DNA of 64,000 nt, from positions 496,001-560,000 of the forward strand of contig JBCAQO010000010.1 of NCBI GenBank assembly GCA_039111635.1, in the 5' to 3' direction. The translations under genes were made by a program, and so were the position numbers. Below, one piece after another: positions 1 through 10,659 of this stretch. Origin of the DNA: Heterobasidion occidentale (lineage: Eukaryota > Basidiomycota > Agaricomycetes > Russulales > Bondarzewiaceae). The notes under the pieces were generated by a model that worked only from the letters and a program-made list of their open reading frames with translations, was not told the origin of the DNA and did not search any database. Positions within the stretch are counted from its first letter, which is position 1. Each line of letters starts with the position of its first letter.

Positions 1-1298
1 GATCAACATCGTCTGCGATCATGCGCTCCAAAAGAGGCGCTAGAAGGGGTACTGTTGGTAAAATCCACTGTACGAATGTCATCAGTGCCACTCGAGAGTC
101 TATAATTTAAGCGATATATCCGCACGTGAGTGTTATGAAGCAGCATGTATCCCATACAGCCGACATCGAACATAAACGGATTGTAGTCCAGTTCCCCTTG
201 CTTGAGGTCTGGAGGGTGATGCCTAGGGGTCCCACACCAAGATAGATCATGTGGAAGGCGGCACATATTCAAGGGTGCCTTACGAGGAAAGACAGTAGAC
301 AGGTTGAAATCAAAGAGGCAATACTGAGGCATCAGCGGCATCCGCTTGGCACGGAACTTGGCTCTATCTGCGTGGAGAGTAGAGGAACCGGACGTATTGA
401 GCACGAAAAAATTCATGAGATGATTTGACTCTGCGATATCCTGCTGGCGGATGAGAGGAAAGAGTATCGGCCTGATGACTTGCTTACTCTATGAGCTATC
501 CGATGCTCGTGAAGAAAGGACAGACCCTACAAACAAGAGTGATCAATTCTATGGTACAGTTCGCTTGCTGCAAAGAGATACTGACGCGAAGCAAAGAAGA
601 GATAAAGAAAAGCAATTCACCGACATCGGCAAATGCCATTCCAGACCGGCCCCAGCTGAAGATCGGAATGATTGCTTGGCCCCCATGTTAGCAGCGATCG
701 GAGAACTTGAACGCACCGCGGCATGACCACAAACATATAATCGTGAGGCGTATCGAGGATGTTCAGAATTGGGATGATGGATGGAAATGTTCGTGGGTCA
801 AAGATTTCAGGGACTTCTGACAGCATCCTGAAAATCGTAAGCTCCTGAGAACCTTTGACTACAGCTTTGATAACAACGTCTCGGCCTTTTTCATCCTGTG
901 CAGGATAGAGGTGTCTCTGGGGAGAACCTGGTCAAATCATGCGTTGATGACCGACACCGACAAGAGTGAACGCACTTGGAATGATACCTCATCGAAAGGT
1001 TGAGAGGGTATGTACGCGTGAAAAGCGTACGGATGCTGGAAGTCCCATTGAGTAGCTTGTGGAGGTTCACATATTGCAGAATCATATCTGTTTTCTGGAC
1101 ATGGATTGTACAGTCGATAGCCACGATCCAACAGCCATTGAGCACTGAGCCCCCAAAGGTCAGGTAGACGTTCGTCGTCTATTTCCCAAGGCTGTTTCCC
1201 TAGTTCTTTGGACATGGATATGACATCCACCTGATTATGAGCACCATAAGTCGTGAGTACGGCGCGATTAGCAATGAACATACATAGGGCAATTCCAT
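1..1298 (-). CDS. Protein kinase-like protein A (3' end cut by window edge)
   Basis: Probable protein kinase fold on the minus strand; the C-terminus lies left of position 1. I start it at ATG 1298 (Met-Glu-Leu-Pro-Tyr, then an intron), because the paralogue next door has the same five-codon first exon. After the N-terminal stretch MSKELGKQPWEID come a beta-3 lysine motif (VVIKAV), an alpha-C glutamate (SQELTIF), a hinge (FVVMPR), a catalytic loop HRDIAESN (Asp and Asn both at the expected spacing) split by an intron after HR, the metal-site motif DFNLS in place of DFG, and an alpha-F-like FDVGCMG. The catalytic Lys, Asp and Asn are present, so activity is possible, but the DFN variant and the missing APE motif make it divergent. 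Substrate and pathway are unknown. I see no frameshift in the part inside the window. Confidence 0.7.
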
Positions 1299-1802
1299 TG
1301 TCGACAGTGTGACGGCGTAGTCAAATCATGCTTGCGACAACATGGGCAACATGTTCGCGGCAGATGCCGGTTCATGCCGATCGGCGCTGCGGCACCGAGC
1401 CCATGCCGGCCTTCATCGATATATGGAGTATACAGTAACTCGATGCTCCGTATTTCATCGAAATCTGTGCCCGTTCGTTCTGCTCACAGAGCATGACAAT
1501 TAGAATATGCCTACGAGCCGACAGAGCTCAAACCATTGACTTAGTTTGAATCTTACTGGGAAGGACTACTACGCATCAGGAAGTATGACATCATATTGGC
1601 CTTGAAGCTTGAATGCGTGTCTCTGGACGAGGACGGAGACAAAGCCAAGGAACGGTCCAATACATAAGTACATGCAAACGTCGATGTGTCCACACAGATT
1701 TCCCAGCGATAGTGCTCACCTTACAGAGCCAAAAATCTCCAGCTGAAAAAATATGGAAGCTGTGGCACCGAAACAGTATCTTTGAACAGATTGGAACACA
1801 AG
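1299..1802. other. Spacer between kinase-like genes A and B
   Basis: About 500 bp holding the presumed promoter of gene A and the 3' flank of gene B. Short open frames on both strands show no recognisable protein. No repeat or RNA gene seen. Confidence 0.5.
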
Positions 1803-3416
1803 TCATCTTGTGATATTCCATTGACCCATGATGTAGGCCGAGCGCAGACTTCTTAACTGAAAAATCGCGTCCCTAATGAACTGAGTGACAGTATGGCCTG
1901 AACGCGTCGCATTGACCCACCGGAGGACACGCGTCCAAAATGCAGTCGGCGGGTCACGGCAGAGCGACCATTCCGTCACGAAGGGCAGTGGAAGCAACTC
2001 CCACGGTACGGTAGTTCGAGGATAAGGGGTGTCAGAAGGGGTGTCCTTGGCGAGTTCTTCCGCGGACAAGGTAGACCGGTTGTCTTCAAAGAATCGCAAA
2101 GCTTCAGCAGCTGTGAAGCGATGTTCCACGTTATCTGTTATCATATACTCAAGCAGAGGCGCAAAAAATGGTATGGCGGGGACCATATACTATACGCAAT
2201 GTCCATCAAAAACATCGGAGATAAAAGAGAGGAGGACTTGCGCACATGAAAACATTGCAGGAAAAATTGGCCCATGCAGCCAACGTCGAACGCGAATGGA
2301 TCGTAGTCCAATTCACCCTGCTGAAGGTCTGGTGGATGATACCGAGGTGCTCCACACGATGCAAGCTCAGCGGGTAGGCGACACATGTGCAACGGCGCGC
2401 TACGGGGAAATATGACTGAAAGATTGAAATCGAAGAGGCAGTATTGGGGCGACAGCAACATTTGGCCCGCACGGAATGGGACGAGGTCTGGATGGTCGTA
2501 GACACCTGCAGGCGAGTTGTATTCGAAGTAGTTCATGAGGTAGTTGTGGAGGAGATGTCCTGGAAGATGCATTATGGACAATGTCAATTAACAGACTTTG
2601 AAACAACACACTCTGTGGGCTATCCTGAGTTCATGAAGAAAAGAGAGACCCTGCGTAGGATGGTGAAACATGAGCACGCAGCATTCAAACCATAGTAAAA
2701 GTACCGACGGACCTGAAGTAATGAGGAGACGAAAAATAAGAACTCGCCGATAGTCGAAAACGACCTTACCGTTGAGCCCCAGCTGAAAGCAAAGAGTTAA
2801 CGAGCAATCAACGCAGGCGAGCGACAATGCCTACCGTGGCATGACAACGAACGTGTAATCATATGGCGTATCGAGGAGATCAAGTACTGGCATGACAGAC
2901 GGAAATCTCTGTACATCAAGTAGATCTGGTGTTTCAGCAAGGAGCTTGAAGATGGCAAGCTCTTGCGAGCCATTAGGAACAGCCTTGATGATAACATCTC
3001 GTTGCTATTTGTCCTGAGCACCGACTAGATTTTGCTAGTTTTCATGTGTCAGATCACGAGGCAGAATATGAGCGATGTTCATGACAGACCTGAAAGCATA
3101 TCTCTCTGAACTTGCGAGTGGTCGTATATGCAGAGAATGTGTATGGATGAGGAAGATCTCGCGGAGCAAGTGTCAGGACTGCGAAAGGTGGACTCGTTTC
3201 CCCATTCTGGTTCTGCAGTATAAATTTTGTAGCCACGACTGAGTAGCCATGGAGCACTCATCCCCCATATATTCGGTAAACGTGAACTGTCTATTTCCCA
3301 TGGTTGCTTTCCCAGCTCTTTCGACATGAATATCACGTCGGCCTAATCATAGAGGTGGAAAGGTCAGCCATCTGCAACACACTCAGCGCGTAGAAACGCA
3401 CATAGGGTAGACTCAT
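1803..3416 (-). CDS. Protein kinase-like protein B, tandem paralogue of A, with a catalytic-loop frameshift
   Basis: Same exon plan as gene A: ATG at 3416 (Met-Ser-Leu-Pro-Tyr), intron, MSKELGKQPWEID, beta-3 motif VIIKAV, alpha-C SQELAIF, hinge FVVMPR, FLHELRIAHR before the catalytic-loop intron, DFNLS in place of DFG, FDVGCMG, an intron at about 2239, then a C-terminal lobe ending in a TGA at 1803. Just after the catalytic-loop intron (about 2530-2545) this copy has 8 bases where gene A has 9. With the intron ends used in gene A, the frame shifts and meets a stop within about ten codons. The rest of the gene stays readable in the shifted frame. It is either a recent pseudogene, a sequence error, or spliced differently. 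Kinase-like identity is clear; function is not. Confidence 0.6.
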
Positions 3417-3725
3417 TGCGGTATGACATGGAAGTCATGGTTCGGCTTCAACGTCGAATTGCAACGCCTTCGGCGGCACGGCATCGGTAAGTGCCGAAGT
3501 GCCGGCCAGGTCGTCGTTCTCGGAAAAACATGCCTTTAGATATTAGATCCTCAGAGCTTCTTCCCAGAGAACCGTGCGATGAATTTAGCCAACCGGCGAC
3601 GACTGTTAGATCTACCATGAGGATCTCACCGAGATACAGCGTCAACAACGATCAGAATGGCATGTCCTATGACCCATTAAATGTAGTTTACAGATTCAAA
3701 AAGTAGATATGAGTGAACTTTGAAG
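3417..3725. other. Short spacer upstream of kinase-like gene B
   Basis: About 310 bp between the start of kinase-like gene B and the stop of the aminotransferase gene, both on the minus strand. It should hold the promoter of B and the 3' end of the aminotransferase mRNA. No other feature seen. Confidence 0.45.
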
Positions 3726-5767
3726 CTACAAGCCTCCGTAGCGCTTCATGAATCTCATGTGGAATTTCTCCAGCGCTCCGACATACTCCTCTACCCCTGG
3801 ACAGAGACAGGTCAGTCTGTAGTGACTCTCACCCTCTTTCTGGCCAAACCCGCTCCCGGGCACGACGCAGATGCCGGTTTCGTCCAGCAGCCGCAGCGCG
3901 TAGAACGCATCCGGCTCCTTGCCAGCCGCGCGCGCAGCCTCAACCGCCTGATCAGGGAGGTGCAGCCGCGGGTACAAGTACAGCGCGCCGGGTGAGTCCA
4001 CGCACGACGCGCCGGGGAGCTTGTTCAGGCGCTCCGCCATGAGCTTCGTGCGCGCGCGGAGCGCCTCGTGCGTCCCGTCCGTCTCCTTCTTCCACAGCGC
4101 GTAGCTCTCCTCTCCGGCCTTCGGGGGCCGCACCATGCAGTCGACGCCGATCTGGCCGCTCAGCGGCGGGCACAGGCCGACGCTGACCATCTTGTAGATC
4201 AGCGCGAGCACGTCGTCGCCGATGTTCGCGCACTCGAAGTAGCCGCCGCGGCGCCCGCACTCGCCGGTTACGCCTTTGGAGATCGAGTGGAATGAGACAA
4301 GCGGGACGGGCGAGTCGAGCTGGCGCACGACCTTCTTGAACGACGTGAATGGGTGTGTCGACGGTCGGTGCAGGTTCGTCTGGTAGACCTCGTCGGCGAG
4401 CAGGACGAGGTTGTATTGCTCGCACAGGCGGACGATGTGTTCCATGGTTTTGTCATCCAGCAACGCTCCAGTGGGGTTGCCAGGGTTGATGACCACAAGC
4501 GCTTTGGGAACGGTGCCTTCGGCGACGGCACGTTGCAGGGCCAAGTCAATATCTGGCGGTGCGGTTGCCCAGTCAGAGGACTCATCGAGGTGGTAAGGGA
4601 TAGGAACGCCGGAATAAGAAGCAAGGGTTGCGGTGTAGAGCGGGTACTGGGGGATGGGGATGAGGATGCCGGCTTTCGGAGAGTTGATGAGCATAGAGAT
4701 GAGGAGGGATACACCTGCGGAAGCGCCTCCGGTAAGGAAGATGTGGTTTGGTTCAGACGGGTAGCCGTCGCGCTCTGTGCAAGCGTTAGAATGGAGATAC
4801 ATTCGCCAGGCAAGCCTGCGCACCTTCAATGAATTTTGCCACGTTCTTGCGGATAAACGGGACGCCCTGACTGTGCGAGTATGCACCAACCGATCCAGTC
4901 TCGGCATGCAGCTCCTTAGCGCGGGCAATGACATCTTTTGGGAAGACGCCGTTGGTCAACTCGGCCAACGCAGGCCATTCCATCAGCGCTGCAACCTAGA
5001 TCATCGAATCAATGTTAGTACTGAAAAAGTCACGATCTTCAACACAACGCTGCAATGATTTTGGTTTAGGGCACTGGCACCGGCTTCCCGTTGCATGCGC
5101 ATGCATCTGCATCCCACGGCAGATTGAGCTCGATGGCGAGGAGCAAAGGAACGAATGTCCCTTGATCAAGGGGCAGACCTAGAGTCACACGTCTGGATGA
5201 CGATAGATGCTGCTTAGAGTGATGTGCGAGATCGACCCAGCCCTTGACCGTCAGGCCAAGTCGCCATGCACTTCCCCTTTGGACGCAGGTCTCGGCCCGA
5301 TGCAATTTTAGCCTGCACAACGCATGGACCGTCCACCCCATCATATGGAACAGACGACCAGAATCCTCGCCTCGCCGACCTTCATTCGCCAGCGAGTACC
5401 CCGCAGAGCCCTCGACTCGGTCACCACCGACAGCGAAGGCCACGATCCCAGGCAGCGTTCAAGATCCGGTTGTGCTCACCTGGCGATTGAATGTAATCGG
5501 GGGCTGGTCGAGCCCCTTCTGCTGTGGGTTCCCGATGTTCGACGAGATGATCTTGTCGAATGGTAGGCCATGATCCGGCTGCTTGAGCTGCTCGCGGTAC
5601 TCCTCCGCCTTGATGGCAAGCTCGCCCCGCACGGCGTACTGGACTTTGAGGATCGATGGATTGAGTGAGTCGACGGTGAGGCCTCGCATGGTTGCTGGGG
5701 TTCGGTGGTGGGGAGAAAGAGAGCGTATGAAGGTCGGGTTACGACCTATTATACGCGTGGTGATCAT
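3726..5767 (-). CDS. Alanine aminotransferase (alanine transaminase)
   Basis: PLP-dependent fold-type I aminotransferase that interconverts alanine plus 2-oxoglutarate with pyruvate plus glutamate. Three exons: 5767-5480, 4995-4824 and 4774-3726, giving 502 residues, normal for the family. Family landmarks in order: SSNIGNPQQKGLDQPPITF, GSVGAYSHSQGVPFIRK, FLTGGASAGVS, the substrate/PLP segment NPGNPTGALL, LADEVYQTN, and the Schiff-base lysine in SFHSISKG followed by GECGRRGGYFE. Intron 2 is 47 nt, but intron 1 is 484 nt (5479-4996), long for this locus. The first 26 residues are rich in Arg, Ser and Thr and lack acidic residues, like a mitochondrial presequence. A second in-frame ATG at 5689 would give a form without it. 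Frame intact; identity is secure. The mitochondrial/cytosolic assignment is inference. Confidence 0.93.
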
Positions 5768-6030
5768 GGGACGGATGTGTAAATGGTAATCGACCTGGAC
5801 TGTCCTTTTGACGGAGTCGCAACGCAGTTCCGCGTCAAGTCGTGGCGCCCCGCATACGCAAACCCGACTTATGACTCGTTCATAAAATGCAGCTCAAACG
5901 TGTCTGCGCCTATGTGGCAGTTCCTTACAATTCGGGGTAAAAAGGAACGTGGACAGAAGGCGAAACACGCAGAGAGATGTAATAGAAGACATGATCCGAC
6001 GCGCGACTCTGAGCGCGTTGTGCATGGAAT
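5768..6030. other. Intergenic gap between the aminotransferase and Rrp9 genes
   Basis: 263 bp. Both flanking genes are on the minus strand, so this should hold the aminotransferase promoter and the 3' end of the Rrp9 mRNA. No specific motif recognised. Confidence 0.45.
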
Positions 6031-8049
6031 TCAAAGTAACGTCCGATGCTGTAAAGCTACAACGATTGCCCCATTCCGTGCCCCGTCTCCCTTTACGATG
6101 ATCCAGCGCCCTAGTCGCTGTTCCTGCCCAACACCAGCAACCAGCAGAACAGGCGCCTTTTTTACCGGCACATCATTTGCCCCGTCTGTGGGACGCGCCC
6201 ATAGCACATCATCGAAGGATCCCTTAGGAGGCGAGATGAACTGGAGCGAGTTGATCACGCCGGGCGCAGACACCGTGCCCACGACCGAGAATGATCTCAA
6301 TTTTGCATCGAGTTTCCATAGCCGGATGTCACCATCCCACGACCCTGCAAAAAATCAGTACTGAGGACGGGAGAGAGGATGATTGACAGCTACCAGACGC
6401 AAAGAGATCTGAATATCGCAGGGACCCAAGGGCGGTGATCCATCTAGGAGTTTTGACGACGCCTTCCGTCTCAGAGGGTGTCTCGTTGAGACCGTGCGCG
6501 ACAGCTTGCGTGAATATAGGCTTTTTCTTCTGCGTTGTCCACAGGCATATTGATCTGTCATGCCAGTCAGACCAGGTTTGACCCTCGCACGACAGGATAC
6601 TCACCCACTGTCGCCGCCACTCAGGAACGTCGACTCGTCAATCATCGCTACGCACTCCAAGCTCCCTTCCACGAACTTTTTACCCTCCTTCCTCGGCTTT
6701 TTCTTGCCCTCTCCCTCTGCACCTTCCTCGTCCTCCTCTAGCCCCTCCAAGGCCCCACCCTCAAGCAACTCCCGAACTGCACTCCGCCCTCCCCCGCGAA
6801 ATACGAGCTGCGTCTCGTCTATTATTTTCCAAAATCGCACGGTCTTGTCCCTCCCTCCAACGCTGACGGCTGTCTCCGAACGAAGTGCATCTACTGCCAG
6901 CACGGAATCCTGGTGACCGAACAGCGTCTCAACGTACCCCATCACAGATAGATCGAATAATTTAATTGTCCGGTCAAAGGAGGCGGTGTACAATTGCTGC
7001 GAACCCTTCCTGAACGCTATTGACTGGTAAAAGTCAAGGAGAGGAGTGATGTCAAGATTTTTTTGAGACGCACTGAGATAGTGTCTCGATGTCCACCGAA
7101 CCCTTTGACCCACTCATCCTTTTCGGTGTCCCATACGCCCACTCTCCGGTCCTTACCTGCACTCGCGAGGTATCTTCCATCCCCGCTCAATGCAAGAGTC
7201 AGTACCTCATCCGTATGCCCGTCCACATCTGCCGGGCCTACCTTCTCCTTCCCCTTCTTTTTGCTGTGACCGCTTGCCTCAGCTTTTAGCGGCCGCACTT
7301 TGGGAAAGGAAGCAAGCCTCGAGCCGGTGTGAAGGTCCCATTTGACGATGGATCCTTCTTTTCCAGAGGTGTACATGTATTTACCGTCTTCTGATGCTAC
7401 GGCAGACGTGACAGAGAAACGGTGTCCCCGTGTTCGTAGTATTGGCGATGAACGACTAAAATCAAACTGAGAGATGGTGATTTGAGTACAGCGAGGCGAA
7501 AGCGAGATGTAGAATGCGCACTGTGTCGGCAACAAACAAGTGCACTTTCCCTGCATGTTCTAGTACGTCCTGTTTTAGTCGTGCAGAGATGAGTTCCTTG
7601 TCGATCTCTGCAGCGTCGAACTCGCCCTCCGCTAGAAGAGAAACAAGGCATCAATCAGTTGGTGCGTGCTGTGCGCCGTCCAAAATCAGGACGCAAACAG
7701 GGATGGACCACGTACCTAAACCGCCCTTCACCGACTCGAGATACAGCTTCGCCAGCCGCAACCTCTTCTCTGCAGGCGTTTCCTCCTCATCTTCCTCCCC
7801 GCTCTCGTTCGGGTCCACCTCCTCCGCCCTCAGATCCATATCGTCCACGCCCTCATCCTGCGTCCCATCCGACTCCAGCTCCTCATCGCGCGTCCGCATC
7901 CGCGCCTTTTCTTTGCCCTTCCCTTTTGCTGGCCCTTTCGCCCCCGCTGTGCGTGCAGGCTTTTTGCTCGCGGGGCCGCCCGAGTCGCGCGCTGTCGTCG
8001 AGCGCTTGCGCTTGCGCGTTTTTTGGGCGGCGAAGAAGGAGTCAGGCAT
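6031..8049 (-). CDS. RRP9: U3 small nucleolar RNA-associated WD40 protein Rrp9 (U3-55K)
   Basis: Component of the box C/D U3 snoRNP, needed for early 18S pre-rRNA processing in the nucleolus. Six exons by my reading: 8049-7716, 7631-7522, 7466-7074, 7023-6605, 6554 to about 6410, and about 6350-6031. The N-terminus is basic (KTRKRKR plus a Lys/Ala-rich stretch, likely nuclear/nucleolar targeting), then an acidic stretch and the family motif EKRLRLAKLYLE. The WD40 propeller carries Rrp9 signatures: GKEGSIVKWDL, SGDGRYLASAGKDRRVGVW, GHRDTIS, RKGSQQLYTASFDRT, VETLFGHQDSVLAVDAL, GGRDKTVRFW, and near the end LLVAGVGQEQRLGRW. A Lys/Glu-rich insert sits at about 6700-6770. I start at ATG 8049 (Met-Pro-Asp-Ser-Phe-Phe); the frame is open further upstream but has no upstream ATG there. 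It is unrelated in detail to the WD40 arrays of the NLRs. Confidence 0.92.
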
Positions 8050-9119
8050 GGGGGTTGCGTTGGATGGGTGCTGGTTGGATCCCAGCTTGGCTCGCACTTC
8101 AGAAATTTGTGGTGTCGGTGTTTGCCGGCGCGCGCCTGGTGAGGCGTCGGTGCTCGTCGGTGGCGCTTCATCCACAACTCCAACCTTCAGTGAGCTGGAT
8201 GTATCTCCAGGTCTATCAAATCTCCCGCACTCTCTGTCAAGCCAAGCCTACTGGGTCATCCGCCTGACGACTTTTGAGAGCTTTACACTCCACCACCGCG
8301 GTTTATGGAGCTGGTGAAATCTCTAAGTAGGACCCGCGTTACATCGTTCAAAATTAGGAAAAATATTCCTTGGTTTCTTCCAGACACTGAGCTTCACAGA
8401 GGCAACTTGACTCTGGTACGCGATGTCACTCTTGACTGACTTTTCCGCCCGCTCGGCCCGCATACGGGTTGCAGGATATCTACGATCTCCGTTAATCCCG
8501 TTCCTCCTCTGCCACCACCTTTGCCCTTCCTGTGGGACATGTATACTCCTGGACCTCTTAGAATCGAAAGGCTGCGTCTGTGCACCCTCTGCAGCCCAGT
8601 CTCGCTCGGTATTCCGTCCTCTGCTGTGTAGGATGAATTTGATCTTTCCTTGCTAGTCCTTGAAAATGATGGAAGCTAAGTGTCGCCCGCTGAATGAACC
8701 TTCGTTGTAGCTTGGCCAACAGAAGTCACCCTAGGCCTCTGCACAGTTTACAGCTAGATGGTTGTTTTATCGTACAAGCGACGCGTTGCTCCTTCGCTAG
8801 ACATCGTGGCGTTTGTTGGTCCATTACGAATGCTTATATTCATCTGGTTGTTCAGGCATTCCATCACGCTCCGTGTCGGTACTTTGCTCCTCTCTGTGCT
8901 CACGACGATCAACGTCTCTCCACCAGCGATGCATTTCTGCACAGGATCCTACCTATATTATAACTGAACATCTTCGCGAGATAGTCTCAATGCATGCTCT
9001 CCAGACATACTTATCGCTCAGCCAACCGAACTCGAAAGACATAAAACTTGACAGCGCTGTTGTGTCCATTGAAATTTCCACAAGCTATCTATGTGTTTTG
9101 TGACCTTGACATATATCAA
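8050..9119. other. Gene-poor stretch between Rrp9 and the tRNA
   Basis: About 1.07 kb. It includes the presumed Rrp9 promoter (pyrimidine-rich on the minus strand). Open frames on both strands are short and match nothing I know. No repeat structure noticed. Confidence 0.45.
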
Positions 9120-9224
9120 GGGCATTTGGCACAGTGGTAGCGCGCCACGCTTCCGCAAGGTCCAATCTTACAACTTGGGACTTACAACTGCGGGAGGTCG
9201 AGAGTTCAATCCTCTCAATGTCCA
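9120..9224 (+). tRNA. tRNA-Gly (anticodon UCC) with an intron; two stem mismatches
   Basis: Cloverleaf read by eye. The 7-bp acceptor stem is 9120-9126 with 9217-9223 (one G-U pair) and the discriminator is A9224. The D arm is TGGCACAGTGGTAGCGC. The T arm is GAGAG, loop TTCAATC, CTCTC (9200-9216). The anticodon stem starts at 9145 and the loop CTTCCG puts anticodon TCC at 9152-9154. An intron of about 32 nt (9156-9187) sits at the canonical site after position 37. A T-run follows at once. Two stem pairs are A-C mismatches (D stem position 12 with 23, anticodon stem 29 with 41). Each would be repaired by G, so this copy may be decaying. Isotype is moderately sure because the intron boundary is inferred. 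Confidence 0.7.
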
Positions 9225-9225
9225 C

Positions 9226-9231
9226 TTTTTT
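9226..9231 (+). terminator. RNA polymerase III terminator
   Basis: Six T residues begin two bases after the discriminator base of the tRNA gene, the usual Pol III stop signal. Confidence 0.65.
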
Positions 9232-10659
9232 CTACATGACCGCAGAAGTACTCGTACATTCTACGTCCCTTGTGATGTGAGTTCTTTGGGGGATTGTTGA
9301 AAATTTTTGACAATTGCTTGTCCGTGAGAAAGATGACTGAGATTAAACTGTGTCGGCTGCAATCCACAGAAGAATCTCATGAAGCTCGAAAGGCACTCAA
9401 AACAAGAATTGCGAGGTCCGACTGACCACCCAACCATCTCCTTAGAATTCGACCACCGTACAATAATCATCTGGCAGGACTGAGAATCTAAAGGGCACCC
9501 ACACGGGTTAATGTGTGCTCTACCTGCAAAAAGAACACATAGCTAGCGAAATTGATCAACTCAGTGTACGGTTGCCTAAGAAAAGATTATTGAGGACGTC
9601 AATCTTGGCTCATAATCATCGAAATGCAAAGAACTGTAAGATGTCAACACTGGGAAGGCATTCCCAGCTGCTGATGGGGATGAATCGATGAATGCTGGGA
9701 GGGCTGAATATCAGCCTCCTTACAACATATTCTCGGACGACGCGGTTCTCGATTTCCATACTCTTTTACTATTTGAACCCTGCATTGCACACGATGTGAC
9801 GGTCTACCTCTGGTTAAATGGCAGCCCAGTAAATCAGTACTACTGAGCACCTTCTCCTCCCCTCCGGATTGCACATCTGTCCCCAATGAGACGCGATCCT
9901 GGAAATCCGTTTCACCGTTGGTGGATTCGGATTTGCGAAGGTCTCTCATACCCCTTGCCGTCAGGATGGCGAGGCGAGGCGCTGTCTCCCGTAGAGCACA
10001 CGAACCCGTGCAGCAACGCGGCGTCAGAAGTACCCGACAACGAGCGCGAGGGCAGGCCAAGCCTTGTTAAGATGAGTACGCAGCGTTCTTTCCCGTTCTA
10101 GTCTCACCTCCATTTTTTAACGCTATTCTGACGCTCAGATCTCTGGCAGCGTTAAGCAATATGGCACGGAGCAGTTGATCCACGCACTGTTTCGATGTTG
10201 TTAACTGCTGTCAAGGTCGCGCTGATGTATAGAAAACGAACCAGATGCGATCAACCGTGGAGTTCCACAAACCGAGTTCTAAGATGGGAGACTCATACCT
10301 TTTTAACTCGGGTCCATGTAATGATCCGCGAGTTCATCAACCTTGGCAGAGACTTAAGGAATTGTCGATCCAGGAAGGTCGTCATGCATATAGTAATTGA
10401 ATCATTGGCACCCCAGCCTATGAAGTCTCTGCGCGCAGCAAAACGGACTGCAGGTCAACCTACATCAAGAATCGATGGATAGAGATATCTTGCGTTAACG
10501 ATAGACAGAGCCGCCCCATGGCGAAAAAGGAAAGCCGAGGAGCCAAGGTATCTAATAGTAGAGTTGACGCACAGGCCTGAGTCGATACATCGTGTACGCG
10601 ATCTCAAAAGCATTGATACTGGGAGCCTACTTTCTGTATTCGGCAGTCCCTGGATTATG
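9232..10659. other. Spacer with part of the repeated NLR-flank sequence
   Basis: No gene recognised. About 10,320-10,600 aligns by eye with 31,900-32,180. Shared landmarks are a CTGCGCGC-rich segment, a stretch ending in GCCGCCCC or GTCGCCCC, and a GGATCTCAA or GCGATCTCAA box, so this is a diverged copy of the spacer repeat. Confidence 0.45.

Noticed and set aside
5066..5443. 125-codon minus-strand frame inside intron 1 of the aminotransferase as an extra exon
   Set aside because: The family sequence is continuous across the intron (FNRQ then VAALMEWPALAEL), so an insert here would disrupt the protein. No match recognised.
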